A DNA stretch of 40,888 nt from an uncultured Lachnospiraceae bacterium (GTDB taxonomy: Bacteria > Bacillota > Clostridia > Lachnospirales > Lachnospiraceae): positions 1 through 40,888 of the forward strand of contig CASWRE010000030.1 of the NCBI GenBank assembly GCA_949471785.1, written 5' to 3'. Below are positions 6,548 through 14,343 of the stretch, one piece after another. Within the stretch, counting starts at the first letter, position 1; each line of letters starts with the position of its first letter. The position numbers and the translations under genes were made by a program. The notes beneath the pieces are model-generated. The model was not told the origin of the DNA. It searched no databases and was given only the letters and a program-made list of their open reading frames with translations.

Positions 6548-7760
6548 ACTTATTACCCGTACCGTACTGGCTGCGATATTGCTGCAGGGTGCAGCCGGTA
6601 ATATTTTTAAACTGTGCGCCGAGATGGCTCTGAGAGGAAAAACCCAGGTAGGCCGCAATCTCAATATAGGAATATTCCGAATAGGTGAGCAGGTTTTTGG
6701 CGCGTTCTATTTTTTCACGGAGGATATATCGGGACAGAGAGATCCCTTCATATTTTCTAAACAATTCCGACAGGTAGTTTGCGTTGATGTCCAGTGTGTC
6801 TGCTAAAGACTGAACGGTCAGTTTGTCGTGCAAATGAGAGTAAATATAGTTTTTGCATCGTCGGATATGGGGATTGTTTTCCCTGACTGGCATTCCTTTT
6901 TGCTGTTCTTTCAGTTCATGTACCATGGCGGTGTAGTGAAATTCCGCATCCCGGGCGAGCTGCATGGCGGACACGGAATTACGGCACTCCTCGATCTTCT
7001 GGATATAGCTGTCCGAGAAGGAGTAGGCGATTTCGTAGGAGAGCCCGCCGCGGATGGCGGAGCGGCTCGCCAACGTGATCAGTACGATGGCGTGGTTTTT
7101 TGCCTGCCGTAGAGGATTTTTGGCAAGGATGCCGATGGAACCAACGTAATCTTCCGCAAGGCTTTTGCGGAGTTCTGCGATATTGCCGTTTTCGATACTC
7201 TTCTGTTCCCGGAATTCCTGGTCGTAGGGATTATGGGGTTGTTCCGTTTCAATTCTTTCAAAAGTCACTTCCGTATAGGTTTTCCGGATCTTCTGCGTCA
7301 TGGAACTTTCCAGGCAGTTCTCCTGAATGATATCTGTCTCTCCCTCGGGTTTCTCCTCTTTCAAATGGTATAGCAGCAGTAAAATCCGGACGTAATCTGA
7401 TAATTCACACTCATACAGGGGAATGCGGAGCAGTTCTGTTTCCGGCAGACCGGAAAGACGGTGATTTAAATGGACGGTATCCTGCAGGATATTGGGACCG
7501 ATCAGATAAAAATCCTCTTCAAAAGGAACGACACTGTAGACTATATTTCCCTGCACGGATACGATCCGGGGAAGCGAAGCAGCGGATTGCGTGATCAGCG
7601 CCTTTACCAGTCGTTCTGGCTGTAATGTGGAGACAGAAAAGTCCTTGCGGGCACAACAGGATGACAGTAGACGGCATGTGCCGTCGTATCTGCAGATGCA
7701 GGTATGGAGGTAATGAGAGATGTAATTCATCAGAGATATTTCATTCATGGTTATTTTCAT
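6546..7760 (-). CDS. AraC-family transcriptional regulator of the glycan locus
   Basis: The last about 100 of 404 residues form the double helix-turn-helix of AraC proteins (NPHIRRCKNYIYSHLHDKLTVQSLADTLDINANYLSELFRKYEG, then YIEIAAYLGFSSQSHLGAQFKNITG). The N-terminal 290 residues form a non-cupin sensor region with no motif I recognise, similar in layout to other Clostridial sugar-responsive AraC proteins. It is divergent from the GH5-GPH-GH42-GH43 cluster, which it probably activates. Two direct repeats at a 20-bp period in the shared intergenic region (7810-7848) are good candidate binding sites. The inducer is probably an oligosaccharide released from hemicellulose, but this is inferred only from context. 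Confidence 0.92.
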   Translation of the reverse strand: MKITMNEISLMNYISHYLHTCICRYDGTCRLLSSCCARKDFSVSTLQPERLVKALITQSAASLPRIVSVQGNIVYSVVPFEEDFYLIGPNILQDTVHLNHRLSGLPETELLRIPLYECELSDYVRILLLLYHLKEEKPEGETDIIQENCLESSMTQKIRKTYTEVTFERIETEQPHNPYDQEFREQKSIENGNIAELRKSLAEDYVGSIGILAKNPLRQAKNHAIVLITLASRSAIRGGLSYEIAYSFSDSYIQKIEECRNSVSAMQLARDAEFHYTAMVHELKEQQKGMPVRENNPHIRRCKNYIYSHLHDKLTVQSLADTLDINANYLSELFRKYEGISLSRYILREKIERAKNLLTYSEYSYIEIAAYLGFSSQSHLGAQFKNITGCTLQQYRSQYGTGNK

Positions 7761-7809
7761 ATCGGGACACCTTTGGGTTGTATTGGTTACGCAGACAGTA
7801 TATCATATA

Positions 7810-7848
7810 ATCAGTGAAATTTGATAAAAATCAGTGAATTTTGATATA
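7810..7848. promoter_or_regulatory. Direct repeats, probable AraC-type operator
   Basis: ATCAGTGAAATTTGATA (7810-7826) and ATCAGTGAATTTTGATA (7830-7846) differ at one base and lie 20 bp apart, about two helical turns, as expected for an AraC-family operator. They sit between the divergent regulator and GH5 genes. A TACAAT box at 7868-7873 has no good -35, which fits an activated promoter for the glycan cluster. Confidence 0.6.
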
Positions 7849-7938
7849 GAGTTATTCTTATTCTTCTTACAATAGGCAGGCAAGTAAAGGAAAACGGCCG
7901 TTTCAGTGAAAAAAAGAACTGTGAAGGAGGAAGAATGG

Positions 7939-9111
7939 ATGAAGGTAAAAGGAGTAAATCTGGGGAATTGGCTTGTGCTGGAAAAGTGGATGAGTCCGGC
8001 GCTGTTTGAGGGAACGACAGCGGAGGATGAATATTACCTGCCCGCACAGCTATCGCCGGAAGTGTATGAGGCGCGTATCAGAGTACATCGCAGCGAATAT
8101 ATCACAGAGCGTGATTTCGCAACGATTAAAAGGATCGGATTCAATACAGTCCGCATTCCGGCGCCGTACTTCGTCTTCGGAGACAGGCCGCCGTTCATCG
8201 GCTGTATAGAGGAGCTGGATAAAGCCTTTGCCTGGGCGGAAAAGTATGGGCTTCAGATACTTATCGATTTACATACGGCGCCGCTCAGTCAGAACGGATT
8301 TGACAACGGCGGGATCTGCGGTGTCTGTAAGTGGAGCCAGACGCCAGAGGAAGTGGAATTTGTATTACATGTGCTGGAGAAACTGGCAAAACGCTACGGG
8401 AAACGTCAGGGACTGTTCGGCATCACGCCGATCAATGAGCCGGTGACGGAGCCTATGTGGTCCATGATGGATGTGCCGAACCGCTACAAACCTGTAGACA
8501 AAGAACTGGCGGCGGGCAGCGCTCCGAATACGCTTGAATTTCTGAAAAAGTTCTATCAGGACGCTTATGACCGGATACGTCCGAATATAGCGGAGGATAA
8601 ATACGTGGTATTTCATGATGCGTTCCAAATCCATGCGTGGAAAGAATTTATCACACAGCCGGAATTTAAAAATGTCATGCTGGATACGCATCAGTATCTG
8701 ATGGTGGCAGAAGCAAAGGGCTGTGAACAGACGCTGAACGGATATATTAAATACATTCAGGAGGAATATGCAAAAGATATTGCTGCGGTACAGGAGTATG
8801 TTCCTATTGTCTGTGGAGAATGGTGTCTGTTCAATTCCTATGCGGTGGGGATGGACACAAAAGGCGGTCAGACCGTGTTGAACGGAATGGACTTTGATGA
8901 AAATGAACAGGTGATGGATGAGGAGACAAAAAAACATCTTTACGCGCAGCTTGCCAACGCACAGCTTGCGGCATGGGATCGGGGCTCCGGGTATTTCTAC
9001 TGGAGTTACAAGCTGCTGCTCGACACAGTGAATGAAAAAAACTGGATCGGGTGGGATTGCTGGGATCTGGGCAAGAGTGTGGATCTTGGATGGTTCCCGG
9101 CGACAGTATAA
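7939..9111 (+). CDS. Glycoside hydrolase family 5 (glucanase-type)
   Basis: The 390-residue enzyme is a GH5 TIM barrel. GVNLGNWLVLEKW (5-17) is the conserved first strand of exo-beta-glucanase-like members; INEP gives the acid/base Glu167 and CGEW the nucleophile Glu294; HTAP and HDAFQ are further active-site strands. There is no signal peptide, so it acts in the cytoplasm on imported oligosaccharides, consistent with the downstream transporter. The first gene of the GH5-GPH-GH42-GH43 cluster, it probably trims beta-glucosides or related short chains; the exact linkage is not clear. I chose ATG 7939 (AGGAGG about eight bases upstream) rather than the GTG at 7906. Confidence 0.88.
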   Translation: MKVKGVNLGNWLVLEKWMSPALFEGTTAEDEYYLPAQLSPEVYEARIRVHRSEYITERDFATIKRIGFNTVRIPAPYFVFGDRPPFIGCIEELDKAFAWAEKYGLQILIDLHTAPLSQNGFDNGGICGVCKWSQTPEEVEFVLHVLEKLAKRYGKRQGLFGITPINEPVTEPMWSMMDVPNRYKPVDKELAAGSAPNTLEFLKKFYQDAYDRIRPNIAEDKYVVFHDAFQIHAWKEFITQPEFKNVMLDTHQYLMVAEAKGCEQTLNGYIKYIQEEYAKDIAAVQEYVPIVCGEWCLFNSYAVGMDTKGGQTVLNGMDFDENEQVMDEETKKHLYAQLANAQLAAWDRGSGYFYWSYKLLLDTVNEKNWIGWDCWDLGKSVDLGWFPATV

Positions 9112-9182
9112 AGTAAAATTCATTATGTATAACAGCAGATACTGAACAGCGTGTATCGGAAAGGTATCTGCGGAACCGGAAT

Positions 9183-9240
9183 AGGAGAAAAAAATGAATG
9201 TTGAAGAAAAAAATTAGACCCCAACGCAAAATTATCCTTT
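9183..9240 (+). other. Apparent frameshift at an A7 run in the GPH transporter start
   Basis: A good ribosome site (AGGAG, 9183-9187) and ATG at 9194 open the frame MNVEEKN, which ends at TAG 9215-9217. One frame away, the bases from 9211 onward read KLDPNAKLSF directly into MERVAYGLGD at 9241, exactly what GPH transporters have at their N-terminus. One extra A in the run at 9207-9213, or a -1 slip at A-AAA-AAT, would join the two. The ATG at 9241 has no ribosome site of its own. It may be programmed slippage, a phase-variable run or a sequencing error. Confidence 0.6.
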
Positions 9241-10590
9241 ATGGAACGTGTCGCCTACGGTCTGGGCGATTATTCAGGGAATTTGGTATACTCGGCGATC
9301 TCGGCATTTTTGCTGATGTATTACACTAATGTGCTGGGCGTGGCGGCTGCCACGGCGGCATCCATTATGGCAATTTCCAAGATTTTTGACGGTGTGTCGG
9401 ATCTGGTGATGGGGCGCATTGTCGATAAAACAAAGAGCAAATGGGGAAAGGCACGCCCCTGGATCTTCAGAATGTGCTTTCCGCTAGCGATATGTACAGT
9501 ATTAATGTTTTCCGTGCCGGCAAGTCTTGCGGGTTCCGCGCAGGTGGCGTATATGTTTCTGACCTACAATCTGGTTTCCACCATTTTTTACACCGGTTTG
9601 AATGTTCCCTATGCGACACTGCAGGGACTGATGACTACGAACCAGTATGAACGCGGACTTCTCGGCAATTTCCGTATGCTGCTCGCAACAGCCGGCACCA
9701 TGACGGTAAACACCGTCGTACTGAAACTGTGCGCGGCTTTCGGCGGCGGAGACCAGTACAGCCAGAGGGGCTGGACACTGACCTTTGTGGTGCTGATGAT
9801 CGTGTTTGTACTCTTAAATCTGGTCACTTTCTTTTTCTGCAAGGAGCGCGTGGTGGAGAATGCGGCGGAAGGAGCGGGGAACGCAAAAGAACCGTCTTTG
9901 CTTGAATGTCTGAAAAGTCTTGTTGTCAACAAGTACTGGATACTTATGGTGATATTTCTGTTCAGTTTGTATTTTATGATGTCCACTTTCTTCGGGGGAG
10001 CGGCCTACTATGCGGAGTATGTGCTGGGGGATGTGAACCTCTATGCGACGATTTCCAATCCGCTGTCCACAGCGCAGATTGTGATGATGTTTGCGACGCC
10101 GTTTATCATGAAAAAGTTCGGAAAACGCCATACGGCGATGGCAGGTATGGCGGTGGCGGCGATAGCCTTTGTACTGACCGCTTTTGCCGGGACAAACGTG
10201 ACTATGGTCATCGCCTGTAATATCCTGAAAGGAGCGGCTTTTGGATGCGGCGCGGCAACCATGTTCGGCCTGTTGCAGGATTCCATTACTTATGGCTCCT
10301 GGCTGACAGGCGTGCAGGCGATGGGGATGGGAAATGCAGCTTCCTCCTTCTGTATGAAGGTGGGTTCCGGTATCGGGACGGCAGCGCTGGGCTGGATTCT
10401 GACAGCAGGCAGTTTTGACAGCAATCCCACCGGTGAGGCGGCTCTTGCGGCTATTAAAATAGGTTATATCTGGGTGCCGGTGATCACAACCGTGATTGGC
10501 GTTGTATGTATGCTGCTGTTTGATCTGGATAAACACTATGACAGTGCAGTGAAGGATCTGGAAGCGGGAAAATGGAAAGAAAGTAGGTAA
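9241..10590 (+). CDS. GPH-family sugar:cation symporter (MFS)
   Basis: About 449 residues with twelve predicted membrane segments; the N-terminal block ERVAYGLGDYSGNLVYS and the loop DLVMGRIVDKTKSKWGKARPW are hallmarks of glycoside-pentoside-hexuronide:cation symporters (melibiose or xyloside type). It imports oligosaccharides with Na+ or H+. It sits between GH5 and GH42/GH43, so its cargo is probably the substrate of these cytoplasmic enzymes, such as xylo- or galacto-oligosaccharides. The natural start is likely ATG 9194 through a frameshift (see 9183-9240); the segment from 9241 lacks about 16 N-terminal residues, all before the first membrane helix, and might still work if initiated. Confidence 0.88.
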   Translation: MERVAYGLGDYSGNLVYSAISAFLLMYYTNVLGVAAATAASIMAISKIFDGVSDLVMGRIVDKTKSKWGKARPWIFRMCFPLAICTVLMFSVPASLAGSAQVAYMFLTYNLVSTIFYTGLNVPYATLQGLMTTNQYERGLLGNFRMLLATAGTMTVNTVVLKLCAAFGGGDQYSQRGWTLTFVVLMIVFVLLNLVTFFFCKERVVENAAEGAGNAKEPSLLECLKSLVVNKYWILMVIFLFSLYFMMSTFFGGAAYYAEYVLGDVNLYATISNPLSTAQIVMMFATPFIMKKFGKRHTAMAGMAVAAIAFVLTAFAGTNVTMVIACNILKGAAFGCGAATMFGLLQDSITYGSWLTGVQAMGMGNAASSFCMKVGSGIGTAALGWILTAGSFDSNPTGEAALAAIKIGYIWVPVITTVIGVVCMLLFDLDKHYDSAVKDLEAGKWKESR

Positions 10591-10617
10591 AAATAAAACA
10601 GTATGGTGAGGACTGCT

Positions 10618-12642
10618 ATGTGGGATTTATTGTTTGGGGCGGCATATTATCCGGAATATATGCCTTATGACAGAATGAAAAAAGACATGGAGATGATGAA
10701 AAGGGCGGGGATGAATACGCTGCGGATCGCAGAATCCACCTGGAGCAGTCTGGAGCCTGAGGATGGACGGTTTGATTTTTCTTACATTGACGGGGTTTTA
10801 GAAGCGGCAAAGGCGGGTGGGATGTCCGTGATCATCGGTACGCCCACCTATGCGTTGCCGCCGTGGCTCGTAAAAAAGGAGCCAGAAATCATAGTAGAGC
10901 AAAAAGGCGGACGGGCGCTTTACGGAGCCAGGCAGCTCATGGATATCGTGCATCCGACGTACCGTTTTCATGCGGAGCGTGTGATCCGTCAACTGGCAAA
11001 ACACACGGCGAAACATGGGACGGTGATCGGATTCCAGATTGATAATGAGACAAAACATTACGGGAACTACGGAAAATATGCGCAGGAGCTGTTTGTGAAT
11101 TATCTGAGGGAACGTTTTGTGACAACGGAGGCTCTGAATCAGGCGTTTTGCCTGAATTTCTGGAGCAACGCGGTTCACGGCTGGGATGATTTTCCTAATA
11201 TCAAAGGCTGTTGCAACGCAGGGCTCGGAAGCTGTTATGCCGCATTTTTAAGAAAACTTGCCGCTGAATTTCTGAAGTGGCAGGCAGAGATTGTGGCAGA
11301 GTATAAAAGGGATGATCAGTTTATCACCCATAACTTTGATTTTGAGTGGAAAAAATTCGGGGCAGATATTGCTCAGGACGGATATTCCTACGGAGTCCAG
11401 CCGGATCTGAACCATGCGGAAGCATCCACGGCGGTAAGTATGGCAGGGACAGATATCTACCATCCGACGCAGGATGAACTGACGGGAGCCGAAATTTCTT
11501 TCGGTGGTGACGAGATCCGGTGTCTGAAACAGAAAAATTATCTGGTGCTGGAAACACAGGCTCAGGGATTTAAGAACTGGACGCCCTATCCCGGTCAGCT
11601 TAAACTTCACGCTTACAGCCATCTGGCGTCGGGGGCTAATGGCCTGCTCTACTGGAACTGGCATTCCATCCACAACGGATATGAAGCCTATTGGATGGGA
11701 CTGCTGGGACATGATCTGGAGGAAAATGAGACTTACCGGGAGGCCTGCCTGATTGGTGAGGAATGGCGGAGGATCGGCAAACGTCTCAGTCGGCTGAAAA
11801 AGGAAAATAAAGTGGCGGTGGTGGTGGATAATGTTTCCCTGGACGCGCTCAAATGGTATCCGGCGGACAAGGATCTGAGTTATAATGATATCGTGCGCTG
11901 GATGTATGACAGTTTATATGAGCTGAATATAGAATGCGATGTGGTTGACGTTCATTCGCTCGTGCCGGAACGGTATCGGATGATCGTGACGCCCGCTCTC
12001 TACAGTGTGTCGGAAGAGACGGTGGAAGCTCTGGAAAAATTTGTGAGAGAGGGCGGCGTACTTGTGAGCAGCTTCAGAAGCTTTGTGGCTGACAGAAATC
12101 TGCGTATCTACCCGGACAGAAAACCCCATGGGTTAAACGAATGCTTTGGCATGATGTATCGGCAGTTTACGGAACCGGGCAGAACTTTGGTGGAGGGAAG
12201 GCAGGCGCGGTATTTTGCGGAACTTCTGCAGGCGCAGGGGGCTGAGACACTGGCGCCTTATGAGCACAGATACTGGGGCGGTTACAGCGCCGTGACGAAA
12301 AACAGCTACGGGGATGGAAATGCCTACTATGCAGGCACTTATCTGGAGAAGGAACAGTTAAAGAAATATCTGCTCATGGCGGCGAAGGACGCGGGAATTA
12401 AGATACCGGCGCAGAGATGGCCGGTGATCATAAAAAGCGGTACATCCGACGGGAAAAAGCTGCACTATATATTGCATTACAGCGAAGAAGACCGGGAGAT
12501 CGACTGTCCTTATGAAAAGGCGACGGACCTCATCTCGGGGAAAAGTTACCGAAGCGGAGAAAAAATCCTGTTAAAAGACTGGGATGTAAAAATACTGGAA
12601 GAAAATCAGGAAAACCGACAGGCGGTGGAAAGGGTATGGTGA
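10618..12642 (+). CDS. Beta-galactosidase, GH42
   Basis: The 674-residue protein has the three-domain plan of GH42: a TIM barrel opening with FGAAYYPEYMPYDRMKKDMEMMKRAG, a trimerisation domain from about residue 390 (VAVVVDNVSLDALKWYP), and a small C-terminal beta domain. Catalytic acid/base is Glu144 in IDNETKHYG and the nucleophile is Glu312 in VLETQAQ. No signal peptide is present, so it is cytoplasmic. It hydrolyses terminal beta-galactosides or, in some members, alpha-L-arabinopyranosides from plant oligosaccharides. I prefer ATG 10618, which has GGTGAGG upstream, over ATG 10603, which lacks a good site. It ends seven bases into the GH43 gene, so the two are coupled. Confidence 0.92.
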   Translation: MWDLLFGAAYYPEYMPYDRMKKDMEMMKRAGMNTLRIAESTWSSLEPEDGRFDFSYIDGVLEAAKAGGMSVIIGTPTYALPPWLVKKEPEIIVEQKGGRALYGARQLMDIVHPTYRFHAERVIRQLAKHTAKHGTVIGFQIDNETKHYGNYGKYAQELFVNYLRERFVTTEALNQAFCLNFWSNAVHGWDDFPNIKGCCNAGLGSCYAAFLRKLAAEFLKWQAEIVAEYKRDDQFITHNFDFEWKKFGADIAQDGYSYGVQPDLNHAEASTAVSMAGTDIYHPTQDELTGAEISFGGDEIRCLKQKNYLVLETQAQGFKNWTPYPGQLKLHAYSHLASGANGLLYWNWHSIHNGYEAYWMGLLGHDLEENETYREACLIGEEWRRIGKRLSRLKKENKVAVVVDNVSLDALKWYPADKDLSYNDIVRWMYDSLYELNIECDVVDVHSLVPERYRMIVTPALYSVSEETVEALEKFVREGGVLVSSFRSFVADRNLRIYPDRKPHGLNECFGMMYRQFTEPGRTLVEGRQARYFAELLQAQGAETLAPYEHRYWGGYSAVTKNSYGDGNAYYAGTYLEKEQLKKYLLMAAKDAGIKIPAQRWPVIIKSGTSDGKKLHYILHYSEEDREIDCPYEKATDLISGKSYRSGEKILLKDWDVKILEENQENRQAVERVW

Positions 12643-14279
12643 GCGGTATGATCATGAATCCGATATTACCGGGTTTTAATCCGGACCCGTGTATCTGCAG
12701 AAAAGGAGAAGATTATTATCTGGCGGTGTCCACCTTTGAGTGGCTGCCGGGAATTCCGGTCTATCATTCAAGGGATTTGAAAAACTGGGAGCTCTACAGC
12801 CATGTGTTTTCGGAGGGGCACAGTATCGATCTGCGCAGGCTTCCGTCGGCAAAGGGTATCTGGGCGCCCTGTCTGACTTATTGTGAGGAAGAGGATCTGT
12901 TTTATGTGGTGTACGGTGTGATGAATTCCATGAACGCCAGATATTTTGATGTGGATAATTATCTGATCACGGCAAAAGATCTGCGGGGGCCCTGGAGCGA
13001 GCCGGTCTATCTGCATTCCGCCGGGTTTGATGCTTCGCTGTTTCACGATAAAAACGGGCGCAAATATGTAGTATCTCTGGACTGGGAGACGAGAGCCGGT
13101 TATGAGAAACCGGGTGTGATCTGTCTGGCTGAGTATGATCCGGAAAAGAAGGAGATCATCGGCTATCCGAAGAGGATCTGGAAAGGCGGTACGGACAGAG
13201 GCTGTATTGAGGCTCCCCATTTGTACCGCAGGGGAAATTGTTACTATATTATGTGTGCGGAGGGCGGCACCGGATACAATCATTGTGTGACCATGGGACG
13301 GGCAGAAAAGGTATGGGGGCCTTATGAGAGAGATCCCGAAAATCCGATTCTCACATCCGCACCGGGAGATCCCAATGAGCGCCGGGATTCGGATCATCTG
13401 AAACCGAAATACTATAATCCGGACTGTGAATTGCAAAAGGCCGGTCACGGCAGTGTGATCGACACGCAGAATGGAGAGACCTGGATGGTATATCTCTGCG
13501 CCCGTCCTTTTGTGCCGGAACTGCGCTGCACGCTGGGGAGAGAGACAGCGATTCAGCGGATGAGATGGACAGAGGACGGATGGCTTCGCACGATAGACGG
13601 CTGCAGTCTGGCCAGGCTTGAGGCGGGGGAGAGCGCCCTTGCCGAATATCCGATGCCGAAGATTCCCGCCTTTGACGATTTTGACGGTGAAGAACTGGGG
13701 AACTGGTATTATGCGCCGAGGATTCTCCCTCAGACTTTTGCGGATTTAAAAGCGAGACCGGGCTATGTCCGGATCAGGGGACAGGAATCCAGGACTTCGT
13801 TAAACCAGGTGAGTATTCTGGCGCGGAAGCTGACTTCCGTTTATGCGAGAATCACGACTAAGATGGAGTTTGTACCGGAAGTGCATCAGCACAGCGCAGG
13901 ATTGATTCTGTATTATGACAATATGAATTATATCAATCTGCGGAAGTATTACAGCGAGACATTAGGGCAGAGCGCCATTTCGGTCCTTTATCTGGAAAAC
14001 GGAGAGAAGACGGAATTTCTGAACACACGTATCCCGGTGGAAGACTGTCCGATCTATTTCAGGTTGACGATCCGGAGCAGGGAGTCGTTTTTTTCCTGGA
14101 GCTATGACGGCGAAGAATACCGCAGGATCGGCAGAGTGTTTGACACTTCCAAATTCTCGGATGAGTACTGCAAATACGGGGAATTCACCGGAACGATGGT
14201 AGGACTTACCTGTGCGGATAAAGTGAAGCGGCAGCATTACGCAGATTTTGATTTTTTTGAGTATAAGGATAGGATATAG
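12636..14279 (+). CDS. Glycoside hydrolase family 43 (beta-xylosidase / arabinofuranosidase)
   Basis: The 547-residue protein has a five-bladed propeller at 1-325: NPILPGFNPDPCI carries the base Asp17, a second Asp is in SAGFDASLFHD, and GCIEAPHLY gives the acid Glu192. A C-terminal beta-sandwich (about 340-545; FDDFDGEELGNWYY onward) is the domain typical of xylosidase-type GH43 enzymes. It removes xylose or arabinose from xylo-oligosaccharides in the cytoplasm. It overlaps the GH42 stop by seven bases. Starts at 12636, 12648 and 12654 are all possible; 12636 has the best upstream GGAAAGGG. A terminator follows directly at 14282-14325. Confidence 0.92.
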   Translation: MVSGMIMNPILPGFNPDPCICRKGEDYYLAVSTFEWLPGIPVYHSRDLKNWELYSHVFSEGHSIDLRRLPSAKGIWAPCLTYCEEEDLFYVVYGVMNSMNARYFDVDNYLITAKDLRGPWSEPVYLHSAGFDASLFHDKNGRKYVVSLDWETRAGYEKPGVICLAEYDPEKKEIIGYPKRIWKGGTDRGCIEAPHLYRRGNCYYIMCAEGGTGYNHCVTMGRAEKVWGPYERDPENPILTSAPGDPNERRDSDHLKPKYYNPDCELQKAGHGSVIDTQNGETWMVYLCARPFVPELRCTLGRETAIQRMRWTEDGWLRTIDGCSLARLEAGESALAEYPMPKIPAFDDFDGEELGNWYYAPRILPQTFADLKARPGYVRIRGQESRTSLNQVSILARKLTSVYARITTKMEFVPEVHQHSAGLILYYDNMNYINLRKYYSETLGQSAISVLYLENGEKTEFLNTRIPVEDCPIYFRLTIRSRESFFSWSYDGEEYRRIGRVFDTSKFSDEYCKYGEFTGTMVGLTCADKVKRQHYADFDFFEYKDRI

Positions 14280-14281
14280 AT

Positions 14282-14325
14282 AAAAGGACGCTGTTTTGTC
14301 GGAATATTGCAACAGCGTCCTTTTT
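14282..14325. terminator. Bidirectional terminator between GH43 and GH38
   Basis: AAAAGGACGCTGTT (14282-14295) pairs fully with AACAGCGTCCTTTT (14311-14324), giving a 14-pair stem with A-run and T-run on either side, so it can serve both convergent genes. Confidence 0.85.
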
Positions 14326-14343
14326 GGGTGTGTAAATAATTCC

